Shown one piece after another: positions 1-6,456 of a stretch of 8,369 bases of DNA. Position 1 is the stretch's first letter. Each line of letters begins with the position of its first letter. Made by a program: the position numbers and the translations under genes. Origin of the DNA: an uncultured Propionibacteriaceae bacterium (GTDB lineage: Bacteria; Actinomycetota; Actinomycetes; Propionibacteriales; Propionibacteriaceae); the NCBI GenBank assembly GCA_936941515.1, contig CAKZJI010000483.1:1-8369 (forward strand). The letters are read 5' to 3'. The notes beneath the pieces were generated by a model, which was given only the letters and a program-made list of their open reading frames with translations, was not told the origin of the DNA and made no database searches.

Positions 1-1406
1 TGGTTGACCATGCCCCACTGTTCTGCCTGTGTCGCGGTGAAGCGTTCGCCGGTGAAGAGGATCTCCTTGGCGCGACGTGGACCCAGCACGTAGGCGTGTG
101 CGAAGTACTCGACGCCCGGAATACCCATGCGTGCAACGGGATCGGAGAAGAACGCGTCGTCGGAGGCGACGATGACGTCGGCATTGCCCACCAGTCCGAT
201 GCCCCCGCCGACACAGAATCCGTTGACGGCCACGACGACGGGTACAGCACAGTCGTAGACGGCCGCGAAGGCCGCGGCGGCGATCTTCTCCCACACAGGG
301 GTGGGTGCGAGGAACAGCAGGAGCGCGCCGTTGATGACAACCAGCCGCAGAGTGGTCCCCCGGTCAAACCAGGCCGCGCCCGCCCGCACGACCCGCGGGC
401 CACCCCCCAGGACGGAAGGCAGCAGGTAGCTGAGCGCGCCCGTCAGGATCTGGACCGCAAAGCCCCCCGCCCACAGCACCGCGAGAAGGGTCGCTGCCCG
501 GCTCCACCCCGTAACCGGCGTCGTCAGCACGATCCACCCCGTCGTGACGAGCGCCACCAAGCCCCAGACGAGGGCAGCGAGGATTGAGGCACTCGCGAAC
601 TCGCGCGGAGGACGCCGCCTGAGCGGGGCCACGAGCACCCGTCCCCACCACAGCAGGGAGGCGAGATATCCGACGAGACCCGCGGCTGCGATGTACTTCA
701 ATCCGGCCAGCGCCCCGGCATCGACCACGACGACGGAGCCGATGAACCACACGAGGGCCTGACGGGCGAACGTCTCGGCCCTGTCGTCCATCCTGGTTCT
801 CAGGACAGTCGGCCAGAATGTCACCAGGGTGCCGACGACAGTCAGCCCGATCCAGCCGAGCAGGTTGGTCATCGTGTGCGCGACGAGCGTCCGCCAGTGC
901 CACTCATTGTCGAGGCCGAAGGCCAGGGCCGCCCCGAATGCCGCGCCGACGGGCAGGAAGCAGGCGGCTGCGACGTAATACCACACTGAGATGCGGAAAC
1001 GTCCCGGCAGGGCATCGCGCAGCATCCGCCAGAGCGAGGTCCCATGCCAGGCCACGGCGGCGGTGACCACCGTCGCGCCTGCTACCACGAGCCACCACCA
1101 GGTGGCGGGAACCCCGATGAAGACGGCGAGGGAGCCGGCGCTCAGCAGCATGAGCCTGCGGTTTTGAGCGCGGGCCCGGGCCTCGTCGGGACGCACCTTC
1201 AGCAGGGCGTTGGCGAAATGCTGGCTCCAGACGAACACGGAGTGAGTCAGAGCGCCGAGCAGCACCAGGTGGACCATCAGCCAGGTGGACTCCGGCACCA
1301 GGCGATGTGCCGCCGCGATGATGACGGCCGACAGCAGCCAGATCACGACGGTGTAGTCGCGCGACCGACGGCGGCCCTCGGTGGGACGTCCTGGGCGGCC
1401 TGTCAT
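1..1406 (-). CDS. Membrane domain of copper oxidase/NirK-type protein joined in frame to a partial enoyl-CoA hydratase (3' end off window)
   Basis: An uninterrupted reading frame of 468 codons starts at the ATG at 1404-1406, overlapping the upstream stop as ATGA, and leaves the window at base 1. Residues 1 to about 370 form a polytopic membrane region with many hydrophobic helices and several His (H34, H46, H55, H63, plus WHG and EWHW motifs). From family knowledge this resembles the N-terminal membrane module of actinobacterial multicopper oxidase/nitrite reductase proteins, where cupredoxin domains normally follow. Here, after LAPTP, the frame continues into crotonase sequence: CAVPVVVAVNGFCVGGGIG (386-404), then SDPVARMGIPGVEYFAH (421-437) and GPRRAKEILFTGE (442-454). 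The N-terminal roughly 90 residues of a crotonase, including the first oxyanion-hole strand, are absent, and no cupredoxin or Cu-ligand motif is visible. The crotonase part is probably inactive alone. Both halves are clear; whether the join is biological is not. Confidence 0.8.
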   Translation of the reverse strand, partial: MTGRPGRPTEGRRRSRDYTVVIWLLSAVIIAAAHRLVPESTWLMVHLVLLGALTHSVFVWSQHFANALLKVRPDEARARAQNRRLMLLSAGSLAVFIGVPATWWWLVVAGATVVTAAVAWHGTSLWRMLRDALPGRFRISVWYYVAAACFLPVGAAFGAALAFGLDNEWHWRTLVAHTMTNLLGWIGLTVVGTLVTFWPTVLRTRMDDRAETFARQALVWFIGSVVVVDAGALAGLKYIAAAGLVGYLASLLWWGRVLVAPLRRRPPREFASASILAALVWGLVALVTTGWIVLTTPVTGWSRAATLLAVLWAGGFAVQILTGALSYLLPSVLGGGPRVVRAGAAWFDRGTTLRLVVINGALLLFLAPTPVWEKIAAAAFAAVYDCAVPVVVAVNGFCVGGGIGLVGNADVIVASDDAFFSDPVARMGIPGVEYFAHAYVLGPRRAKEILFTGERFTATQAEQWGMVN

Positions 1407-2470
1407 GCGCGCGCCGCCGACGTGATGGCCGTGACGGCGAACACCAGGATTGAGGCCACAGTCATGACTCCTCCGATTCGGTAGGCGATGGTTCCTGTCA
1501 GGGCACCGGCGACGCGCACCGTCATCCCAAGGTGCAGCAGCAGCAACGGCAGCCACATAGCGGGGCGGTACGGCAGAGGGCGGGCCAGCACGGTCGGGAA
1601 GATGATAGGCGCATGGGCCATGATCATCGACATGGCAAATCCCAGGAACGTGGAATGCACCACGACGTCGTAGGTTCCCGTGGTCTCCGGGCGGCCCACG
1701 ACCAACCAGGTCAGTCCCGCCACCCCCAGCCAGAGGTTGCCCAGCAGCAGGGCTGCCGCGTTGTAGCGCCGGAGTCCCTCCGTGCGGATCATCCGCCTCC
1801 CGACGTCGTCGCGGATCAGCCACAGCGCAACGGCCAGCGCACCTGCCCCGAAGAGACGGTCCCCCGCACCGGGCCACAGCAGGCTCGCCATGGCGGCGAG
1901 TGCCAGCCAGGTGCTTAGGGCCACGAGGGTCGGGGTGGCCCGGGGACCCATGGTGAGCTGGGCCAACTCGGCACGTTCGGCAGCGATGGTGATCACAATG
2001 AACCCCGCCAGCAGAGGCAGCAGGGCCGGCAATTCGGCGCGCAGCAGCAACCCCGCGGCCAGGCAGGCGAGCAGCGCTCCCAGCACCTGGGCGGCCACGA
2101 GTGGCAGTGGAGCTCGCTTGTAGAGGGCTGCCAGGACGACGACTAGGGCAACGGTGCCATCAAACAGCAGCAGCTGCCCCAGAACGGGCGTCACGCCGCT
2201 GATCAGCACGAGGGCACCCGCGCCAAGCAGGGCAGGGGCCGCATAGGCCAGCCGGTTCCGCAGAGCCTGGGAGCGCTCAAGGGAGATGAGGGTTCCCATG
2301 AATCCCAGCACCATCAGCGGTCCGTGCAGGTCGCCGATGCGACCATTCGCCACCGGCGCCCAGACCCCAAGCCGCACAAGTCCCGCGTTGAGGCCCACGA
2401 GGAGGCTTGCTCCCGCAAGCATCACCAGGAAGATCCGGCGCGACACGGGGGCCGGGGCGTTGGGGTTCAA
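1403..2470 (-). CDS. NnrS-like polytopic membrane protein
   Basis: A 355-residue, strongly hydrophobic protein with roughly 12 predicted membrane helices. The pattern fits the NnrS-related family linked to nitric oxide and nitrogen-oxide metabolism: an early GDLHGPLMVLGFMGT segment (46-60) and a late VVVHSTFLGFAMSMIMAHAP segment with conserved His, which in NnrS are candidate heme/metal ligands. The assigned start is TTG at 2468-2470, the first possible codon after an in-frame TAA; a GTG at 2444-2446 (residue 9) is an alternative, and neither has a good Shine-Dalgarno. It begins 6 bases after the DUF2249 stop and ends in an ATGA overlap with the oxidase-like gene, so the three are almost certainly one translationally coupled operon. 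The exact biochemical role is unknown; protection from or handling of nitrogen oxides is inferred from family and neighbours. Confidence 0.8.
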   Translation of the reverse strand: MNPNAPAPVSRRIFLVMLAGASLLVGLNAGLVRLGVWAPVANGRIGDLHGPLMVLGFMGTLISLERSQALRNRLAYAAPALLGAGALVLISGVTPVLGQLLLFDGTVALVVVLAALYKRAPLPLVAAQVLGALLACLAAGLLLRAELPALLPLLAGFIVITIAAERAELAQLTMGPRATPTLVALSTWLALAAMASLLWPGAGDRLFGAGALAVALWLIRDDVGRRMIRTEGLRRYNAAALLLGNLWLGVAGLTWLVVGRPETTGTYDVVVHSTFLGFAMSMIMAHAPIIFPTVLARPLPYRPAMWLPLLLLHLGMTVRVAGALTGTIAYRIGGVMTVASILVFAVTAITSAARA

Positions 2471-2476
2471 CGGTTA

Positions 2477-2770
2477 TCAGCAGCAGCCGCCGCGGCGCTC
2501 CAGCTTGAGCTTCCAGGCGTCGGGGCCCTCCTGTAGGTAGGAGACCGCGATGGCGTCGCCATTGTGCTCCTCGATCTGCGCCAGCAGCGGGAGCGGGTTG
2601 TGAGGGGCCACGAGCACAAAGGCCGCTCCGGGCTGAAGTGAGCCGACCACCCCGTGGATGGCGGCGTGCCTGATGGCGTGGGGGATGACACGTGCGTCCA
2701 GCTCCGGCAGCTGCTCATCGTGGCCGCAGCCGCAGCTGCTGGTCTTCTCAGTGATGGGGAATTCAGTCAT
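2477..2770 (-). CDS. DUF2249 domain protein, cysteine-rich termini
   Basis: A 97-residue soluble protein. The core ELDARVIPHAIRHAAIHGVV...LQPGAAFVLVAPHNPLPLLAQI matches the DUF2249 pattern, a small alpha/beta (SirA/TusA-like) fold often encoded beside respiratory nitrogen-oxide genes. Two cysteine clusters flank the core: CGCGH at residues 13-17 and a terminal CC at 96-97, which could bind a metal or take part in thiol chemistry; that is inference. It is the first gene of the NnrS-like/copper-oxidase-like operon, 6 bases before the next start. The ATG at 2768-2770 has no Shine-Dalgarno and sits 6 bases after a TAAAAT box, so the mRNA is probably leaderless. The biochemical function of the family is not established. 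Confidence 0.82.
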   Translation of the reverse strand: MTEFPITEKTSSCGCGHDEQLPELDARVIPHAIRHAAIHGVVGSLQPGAAFVLVAPHNPLPLLAQIEEHNGDAIAVSYLQEGPDAWKLKLERRGGCC

Positions 2771-2776
2771 GCGGCG

Positions 2777-2782
2777 ATTTTA
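2777..2782 (-). promoter_or_regulatory. -10 box of a probable leaderless promoter for the DUF2249 operon
   Basis: On the minus strand TAAAAT is followed by six bases (CGCCGC) and then the ATG of the DUF2249 gene. A TANNNT box 6-7 bases before a start codon that lacks a Shine-Dalgarno is the classical actinobacterial leaderless arrangement. A weak -35-like TTTCCT lies 18 bases upstream. I see no FNR/NsrR-type dyad in the 55-base gap. Confidence 0.5.
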
Positions 2783-2825
2783 GTGACAACGCAGACGGCA
2801 AGGAAATGTTGAGAGCTTCAGCATC

Positions 2826-3629
2826 TCAGCGTGCGACGACAGTCAGCACACCGTCCTCATCCGTGTTGACCAGGACCTCAGTGTCGTAGACACGGCTGAG
2901 GTTCTCCGAGGTGCACACCTCTTCCGGTGCGCCCTGGGCCACCACTTCTCCCGCGGACATGAGTAGCACCTCGTCGCAGAAACGGGTTGCCAGGTTGATG
3001 TCGTGCAGCACCACCAGCGCCAACCGCGACGACGGGGCATCGCTCCCCTGCGCATCGCCGCCGTTCCTGCGCTCGGCTGCTGTCTCCCCGGTCCCATGCA
3101 CATGTCTGCGCACGCTGCGCAGCACCCGCACCTGGTGCTTCAGGTCCAGGGCGCTGGTGGGTTCATCCAGCAGCACCAGCTCGGGCTCATGGACGAGGGT
3201 CTGCGCCAGCGAGATCAGCTGCCGCTGCCCTCCCGAGCACTCCCCCAGGTAGGTGTTGGCCAGCCTCCCGATCCCCAATGTCTCAAGGGCTGTGTAGGCG
3301 CGTTCCACATGCTCCCGAGACACGCGCCATCCGGAGCCTCCACGCTGCGCCGAGACCAGCACGGACTCCATCGCGGTCAAGGCGATGTGCCCGGGAATCT
3401 CCTGGGGCATGTACCCGGTGACGTCCTGCAGCGCCTTGCCTGAGCGTTCCCCGTATTTGACCCATCCCTGGCAGTGCTGTGCCCCTGCGATGGAACGGAC
3501 CAGCGTTGACTTGCCGCAGCCATTCGGCCCCAGTAGGCCCGCAACGATGCCCTCCCTGACGGTGAGGCTGAGGCCGGACAGAACTTTGTGCCTTCCGTAG
3601 CTCACGGCGACGGAGTCGAGGTTGAGCAT
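2826..3629 (-). CDS. Iron-chelate-type ABC importer ATP-binding protein (FecE-like)
   Basis: A 267-residue cytoplasmic ATPase that would power the FecCD-type permease encoded upstream. All nucleotide-binding motifs are visible: Walker A GPNGCGKST (34-42), Q-loop glutamine Q76 in YMPQE, signature ECSGGQ (130-135), Walker B LVLLDEPTSALD with E156, and the switch histidine H209 in LHDIN. The signature has Cys in place of the usual first Leu/Ser position. An insertion of about 24 polar residues (around 179-202, rich in Gly, Ala, Glu, Arg and Ser) lies between Walker B and the H-loop, longer than usual for FecE/BtuD-type subunits. The start is 30 bases after the permease stop; a loose GGAAG lies about 14 bases ahead. 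It is the last gene of the importer operon. The substrate cannot be read from the ATPase. Confidence 0.93.
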   Translation of the reverse strand: MLNLDSVAVSYGRHKVLSGLSLTVREGIVAGLLGPNGCGKSTLVRSIAGAQHCQGWVKYGERSGKALQDVTGYMPQEIPGHIALTAMESVLVSAQRGGSGWRVSREHVERAYTALETLGIGRLANTYLGECSGGQRQLISLAQTLVHEPELVLLDEPTSALDLKHQVRVLRSVRRHVHGTGETAAERRNGGDAQGSDAPSSRLALVVLHDINLATRFCDEVLLMSAGEVVAQGAPEEVCTSENLSRVYDTEVLVNTDEDGVLTVVAR

Positions 3630-3659
3630 GTGTCACACCATCTTCCAGCTGGACATGAT

Positions 3660-4772
3660 CTAGACCGAGATCGCCGAGGTTGTGCGGCGCCTGCCCATGA
3701 TGATGAGCACGAACACCGGAACGCCGACGAGGGCTGTGAGGATGCCAACGGGAAGCACGACTCCCGGCACCACGATCTGGGCCGCCGCGTGGGCACTGCA
3801 CAGCACCAGAGCGCCGCAGGCCATCGCCGTCGGCGCGAAGAGGCGCTGATCCTCCCCGACCAGGATGCGTGCCACGTGGGGGCCGACCAGGCCCACGAAG
3901 CCGATGATTCCCACGGAGCTGACTGACAGCGCGGCTATCAGCGACGCCCCGAGCAGGGTCCACATCCTGACATTGTCCACTTTCACTCCCATCGCCCTTG
4001 CCCGGGCCTCTCCGAGCGAGAGCGCCGTGAGCTTCCACTGGTTGAGCCAGAACAGTGGGATGACGATGACGAGCGCCACGAGGACCAGGACGATGGAAAA
4101 CCACGTGGCCCTTTCCAGGGAGCCCATGGTCCAGAAGACCATGCGCTGCAACGCCTCCTGGGAGGCCCGGTACTGCATCAGCATCAAGAGGGCCTGGAAC
4201 CCGAAGACGAGCGCTATGCCCAGCAGGATGATGGTTTCCCGGCCCGAGCGTCGCAGCCGGGACACCGTCGCGATCAGGGCGCTGGCCAGCAGCGCGAGGA
4301 CAGCGGCTCCGATCGGTATCGAGGCCTCGGGGAACATGGGCACGCTGATTCCAGTGGCGATCACCACGGCAGCCCCGCAGCCGGCGGCCGCGGAGACGCC
4401 GAGGGTGTAGGGCTCGGCCAGCGGGTTGTCGAGGATAGTCTGCATCTGCGCTCCCGCGAGAGCCAGCGCAGCCCCGACCACCACGGCCATCAGCGCCGGA
4501 GGGGTCCGCAGCTCCAAGACCACGGTGCGGGTGCTGCCTGGAACGCTCATCCCCAGATAGGTGCGCGCGATGTCCAAGGCGCTCACACGGATCGGCCCCA
4601 CCATCATGGCGATGACGAACATCACCACGACGGCGGCGAGGATGCCAATGAGGATGAGCAGCCGCCTTCTCTTGATGCGCCAGAACTCCCTGAGAGCCTC
4701 CCCCTGGCCATGCAAACCCTCGTCCTTCACGGCTGGGTTGGTCACAGCAGTCGCCTCACCGGGACGGGTCAT
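3660..4772 (-). CDS. FecCD-family ABC importer permease
   Basis: A 370-residue inner-membrane permease with an N-terminal cytoplasmic tail of about 37 residues, then around ten hydrophobic helices. FecCD hallmarks are LRTPPALMAVVVGAALALAG (89-107), the DNPLAEPYTLGVSAAAGCGA segment (115-133), the ATPase-coupling loop LGEARARAMGV (253-263), GFVGLVGPHVARILVG (291-306) and LPVGILTALVGVPVF (340-354). In this class two permease copies form the channel for ferric siderophores, heme or cobalamin; one gene is present, so a homodimer is expected. The start overlaps the binding-protein stop as ATGA and lacks its own Shine-Dalgarno, so translation is coupled. The ATPase gene follows after 30 bases. Confidence 0.94.
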   Translation of the reverse strand: MTRPGEATAVTNPAVKDEGLHGQGEALREFWRIKRRRLLILIGILAAVVVMFVIAMMVGPIRVSALDIARTYLGMSVPGSTRTVVLELRTPPALMAVVVGAALALAGAQMQTILDNPLAEPYTLGVSAAAGCGAAVVIATGISVPMFPEASIPIGAAVLALLASALIATVSRLRRSGRETIILLGIALVFGFQALLMLMQYRASQEALQRMVFWTMGSLERATWFSIVLVLVALVIVIPLFWLNQWKLTALSLGEARARAMGVKVDNVRMWTLLGASLIAALSVSSVGIIGFVGLVGPHVARILVGEDQRLFAPTAMACGALVLCSAHAAAQIVVPGVVLPVGILTALVGVPVFVLIIMGRRRTTSAISV

Positions 4773-5950
4773 GCCATCTTGGCGGCGAAGACACCCTCAG
4801 CTTTGAACGGCATGAACTTCTCGTGGAAGTCAGCCCAGGCGGCATCGACTGCCGGCAGTCCGTCCACTGAGAGCCCCTGCCATTCAGCGAAGGCGACGTA
4901 TGCCAGGAAGTTGAACGGGGCGTCGTAGAACTGGTGGTAGATGCCGTACACCTCCTTCTCACTGAAGGCGGTCAGCTCGCCATAGCCCGTCTCATTGGCC
5001 AGTTGCGCGAGGCTCTGCCCCGCGGTCTCAGCGGTGGCGTTGTAGCCGAGCTGCACGTAGGCGGTGGTCGCCTTGTCGCTCTTGTCCTGCTGCCCCCAGT
5101 CCCCTCCTGTGGCGATGATGAGCTTCGGCTGCTTCTCAATCAGCTTCTCCGTGGTCACGGTTCCCGCATCCCCGTCCAGGAGGCTGGTGCCCAGGTTGTT
5201 TCCCCCACTGGCCGTCACGATCTGACCGAAGTTGGAATTGCCGAAGGTCCTGCCCGGCTCGGAGATCCCCGGAGAGCGCCACAGGAAGGTGACCGGCCTC
5301 TCAGCCTCTGGGCGCGCCTTCGCAGCCTCCGTGACCGGCCCAACCAGCGAGTCATAGAATTCCAGGAACTCCTTGGCCGTGTCCTCTGCACCGAACACCT
5401 GCCCGAGAAGCAGCACGCTGGAATGGGTGTTCTCGACGGGCTTCTGTCGGAAGTCCGTCACCAGGTACGGGATCTTGGCAGCGTCCAGTTTTGCGTCAAA
5501 TCCCGCCTGCTTGGCAGATTCGTACTGGTCCAGGGTCATCAGGAACAGGTCGGGGCTGTGCTCCAGCAGGTTCTCAACACCCAGGTCCCCCTTCGCCACG
5601 CTACCGATCGTCGGAATGTCCTTCGCCTTGGGCTGGACCGACTCCACCCGCTGGTAGACGTCCGGCGCAGCTTTCTGAAGATCGGTTCCCCAGGCGACGA
5701 CCTTGTCCAGCAGTTTCTCCTTCTGCAGGAACAGCAGCGAATAGGCCTGGCGGGACTCCCCCAGGATGACCTTGGAGGGCGTCGAATCCAGTGTGACGCT
5801 GCGGCCGGTGACATCCGTGACCGTCAGCCCACCTCCTGCGCTGGAGGAGCCAGCGTCGTTGGGGGCATCAGCCTGGTTTCCGCCTCCGCATGCCGAGAGG
5901 GCTGCCACCCCCACTGCGGCGGCTCCCTCGAGAAACAGCCTGCGCTTCAT
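4769..5950 (-). CDS. Iron-chelate-type ABC importer substrate-binding lipoprotein (Tat-type signal)
   Basis: A 393-residue extracytoplasmic receptor of the periplasmic-binding-protein type 2 (FecB/BtuF-like) class. I chose the ATG at 5948-5950 because an AGGAGGT Shine-Dalgarno lies 4 bases before it and it opens a clean signal peptide; a frame-open start 33 bases upstream would bury that signal. The signal KRRLFLEG (2-9) fits the Tat twin-arginine consensus and leads to lipobox LSAC (18-21), with Cys21 the expected lipidated residue. A low-complexity Gly/Ser/Asp linker follows, then the domain beginning VTDVTGRSVTLDSTPSKVI. Later PDLFLMTLDQYE and EKQPKLIIATGGDWG match the two lobes. It is the first gene of the importer operon. 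Iron siderophore or heme is favoured by class and by the DtxR-like boxes upstream; cobalamin is not excluded. Confidence 0.92.
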   Translation of the reverse strand: MKRRLFLEGAAAVGVAALSACGGGNQADAPNDAGSSSAGGGLTVTDVTGRSVTLDSTPSKVILGESRQAYSLLFLQKEKLLDKVVAWGTDLQKAAPDVYQRVESVQPKAKDIPTIGSVAKGDLGVENLLEHSPDLFLMTLDQYESAKQAGFDAKLDAAKIPYLVTDFRQKPVENTHSSVLLLGQVFGAEDTAKEFLEFYDSLVGPVTEAAKARPEAERPVTFLWRSPGISEPGRTFGNSNFGQIVTASGGNNLGTSLLDGDAGTVTTEKLIEKQPKLIIATGGDWGQQDKSDKATTAYVQLGYNATAETAGQSLAQLANETGYGELTAFSEKEVYGIYHQFYDAPFNFLAYVAFAEWQGLSVDGLPAVDAAWADFHEKFMPFKAEGVFAAKMA

Positions 5951-6016
5951 GTCCACCTCCTGCCGCGATGGCGGCTTAGTCATGTTGATGTCGAGCGTCG
6001 CTCACGCCCCCCAGCA

Positions 6017-6035
6017 GTAATCAAGGCAACCCTAA
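6017..6035 (-). promoter_or_regulatory. Weak DtxR/IdeR-like box in importer leader
   Basis: Read on the minus strand this 19-base site begins TTAGG and matches the degenerate consensus TWAGGTTAGSCTAACCTWA at 12 of 19 positions by hand. The right half lacks the CCT arm, so it is the weaker of the two candidates. It lies just downstream of the AT-rich promoter core. Confidence 0.28.
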
Positions 6036-6046
6036 ATCAACCGAGG

Positions 6047-6054
6047 ATAATTAA
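6047..6054 (-). promoter_or_regulatory. AT-rich -10 candidate of the iron importer operon
   Basis: The minus strand reads TTAATTAT, the only strongly AT-rich stretch in the importer leader. Candidate -35 elements are TTAAGG (16-base spacing) or TTGGTT (19-20 bases); neither is strong. The two DtxR-like boxes sit on either side, a position suited to iron-dependent repression. The implied leader is about 90 bases. Confidence 0.4.
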
Positions 6055-6055
6055 G

Positions 6056-6074
6056 CAAGGTCAGTATTGCCTTA
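6056..6074 (-). promoter_or_regulatory. DtxR/IdeR-like iron box upstream of the importer
   Basis: The site has the canonical dyad AAGG...CCTT with AGG and CCT arms separated by nine bases, as in DtxR/IdeR boxes, and matches TWAGGTTAGSCTAACCTWA at 13 of 19 positions by hand. It lies in the presumed -35/-10 spacer of the importer promoter. No regulator gene is in the window. Confidence 0.42.
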
Positions 6075-6087
6075 ACCAAGAAGACGC

Positions 6088-6171
6088 TGCGCATCTGCGG
6101 CGCCTCGTCCTTCCGGCGCACAGTCCACCGCGACGAGGAGGCGCCGCACCCATAAGGCGAGCGGATGCGCA
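6088..6171. repeat. Long imperfect inverted repeat between importer promoter and tRNA
   Basis: TGCGCATC (6088-6095) is complementary to GATGCGCA (6164-6171). Directly inside it, 6096-6109 (TGCGGCGCCTCGTC) is complementary to 6132-6148 apart from a 3-base insertion in the second arm. The central loop is about 22 bases, with a 15-base bulge at 6149-6163. The right outer arm lies in GATGCGCATC, a perfect 10-base palindrome (6164-6173). No T-tract follows on either strand, so it is not a standard terminator. Confidence 0.6.
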
Positions 6172-6205
6172 TCAATCTGGCCAGATGGGATAGGCTTCGA
6201 CAGTT

Positions 6206-6281
6206 GGCCCCGTAGCTCAGGGGATAGAGCACCGCTCTCCTAAAGCGGGTGTCGTTGGTTCGAATCCAACCGGGGTCGCCA
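6206..6281 (+). tRNA. tRNA-Arg (anticodon CCT)
   Basis: A complete cloverleaf can be folded by hand. The acceptor GGCCCCG (6206-6212) pairs with CGGGGTC (6271-6277), with one G-T pair. The D-arm is GCTC...GAGC. The anticodon stem CCGCT/AGCGG encloses loop CTCCTAA, so the anticodon is CCT at 6239-6241, reading AGG. The T-arm GTTGG/CCAAC encloses TTCGAAT. The discriminator is G6278, and CCA is encoded at 6279-6281. A TAGGCT -10-like box at 6191-6196 could be its promoter. There is no integrase or attachment-site duplication nearby. Confidence 0.97.
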
Positions 6282-6285
6282 TCCG

Positions 6286-6320
6286 GGGCGCGCCTGATCT
6301 TGATCTTGGCGCGCCCTTCT
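6286..6320 (+). terminator. Hairpin terminator after tRNA-Arg
   Basis: A perfect 9-base stem, GGGCGCGCC (6286-6294) with GGCGCGCCC (6308-6316), encloses a 13-base loop made of a TGATCT direct repeat, and is followed by TTCT. It begins 4 bases after the tRNA CCA end. The T-tract is short, as is common in high-GC Gram-positives. Confidence 0.7.
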
Positions 6321-6377
6321 GCCTGCGGCCGTCACCACCCCTCACAGGCTTTCTTATCCCACCTTTACACCGACGCA

Positions 6378-6391
6378 TTAGAGCGCTTCCA
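6378..6391 (+). promoter_or_regulatory. LacI-family operator-like palindrome upstream of nucleoside hydrolase
   Basis: The site TTAGAGCGCTTCCA centres on the AGCGCT core typical of LacI-family operators. Its reverse complement matches the site at 7593-7606 at 12 of 14 bases. It lies upstream of, and overlaps the -35 position for, a TACAGT box at 6410-6415. The regulator is not in the window. Confidence 0.55.
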
Positions 6392-6409
6392 TTCTGGCGT
6401 CCCCACCGC

Positions 6410-6415
6410 TACAGT
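6410..6415 (+). promoter_or_regulatory. -10 candidate for nucleoside hydrolase gene
   Basis: TACAGT lies 41 bases before the start codon; TTCCAT is 17 bases upstream as a weak -35 overlapping the operator-like site. The same TACAGT hexamer appears next to the other operator at 7583-7588. Confidence 0.35.
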
Positions 6416-6456
6416 GAGCCGCACGTCAAGGAGGACTTGGGAGCGAAGGAGAACCC

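Noticed and set aside
364..903. Minus-strand frame inside the membrane-oxidase region
   Set aside because: Out of frame with the 1-1406 gene; its composition is that of a high-GC shadow frame.
2795..2825. Weak hairpin after the ATPase gene as a terminator of the importer operon
   Set aside because: Only about 5 paired bases and no T-tract; read-through toward the DUF2249 operon cannot be excluded.
3283..4104. Alternative minus-strand frame across the permease/ATPase junction
   Set aside because: Arg/Gly/His-rich out-of-frame translation overlapping two well-supported genes.
4934..6193. Long plus-strand open frame opposite the binding-protein gene
   Set aside because: Antisense shadow of a clear ABC binding-protein gene; no recognisable domain, no Shine-Dalgarno, and it runs across the promoter region.
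6206..6320. tRNA-Arg as an integration site for a mobile element
   Set aside because: No integrase, no duplicated tRNA 3' end and no compositional change in the flanking genes within the window.
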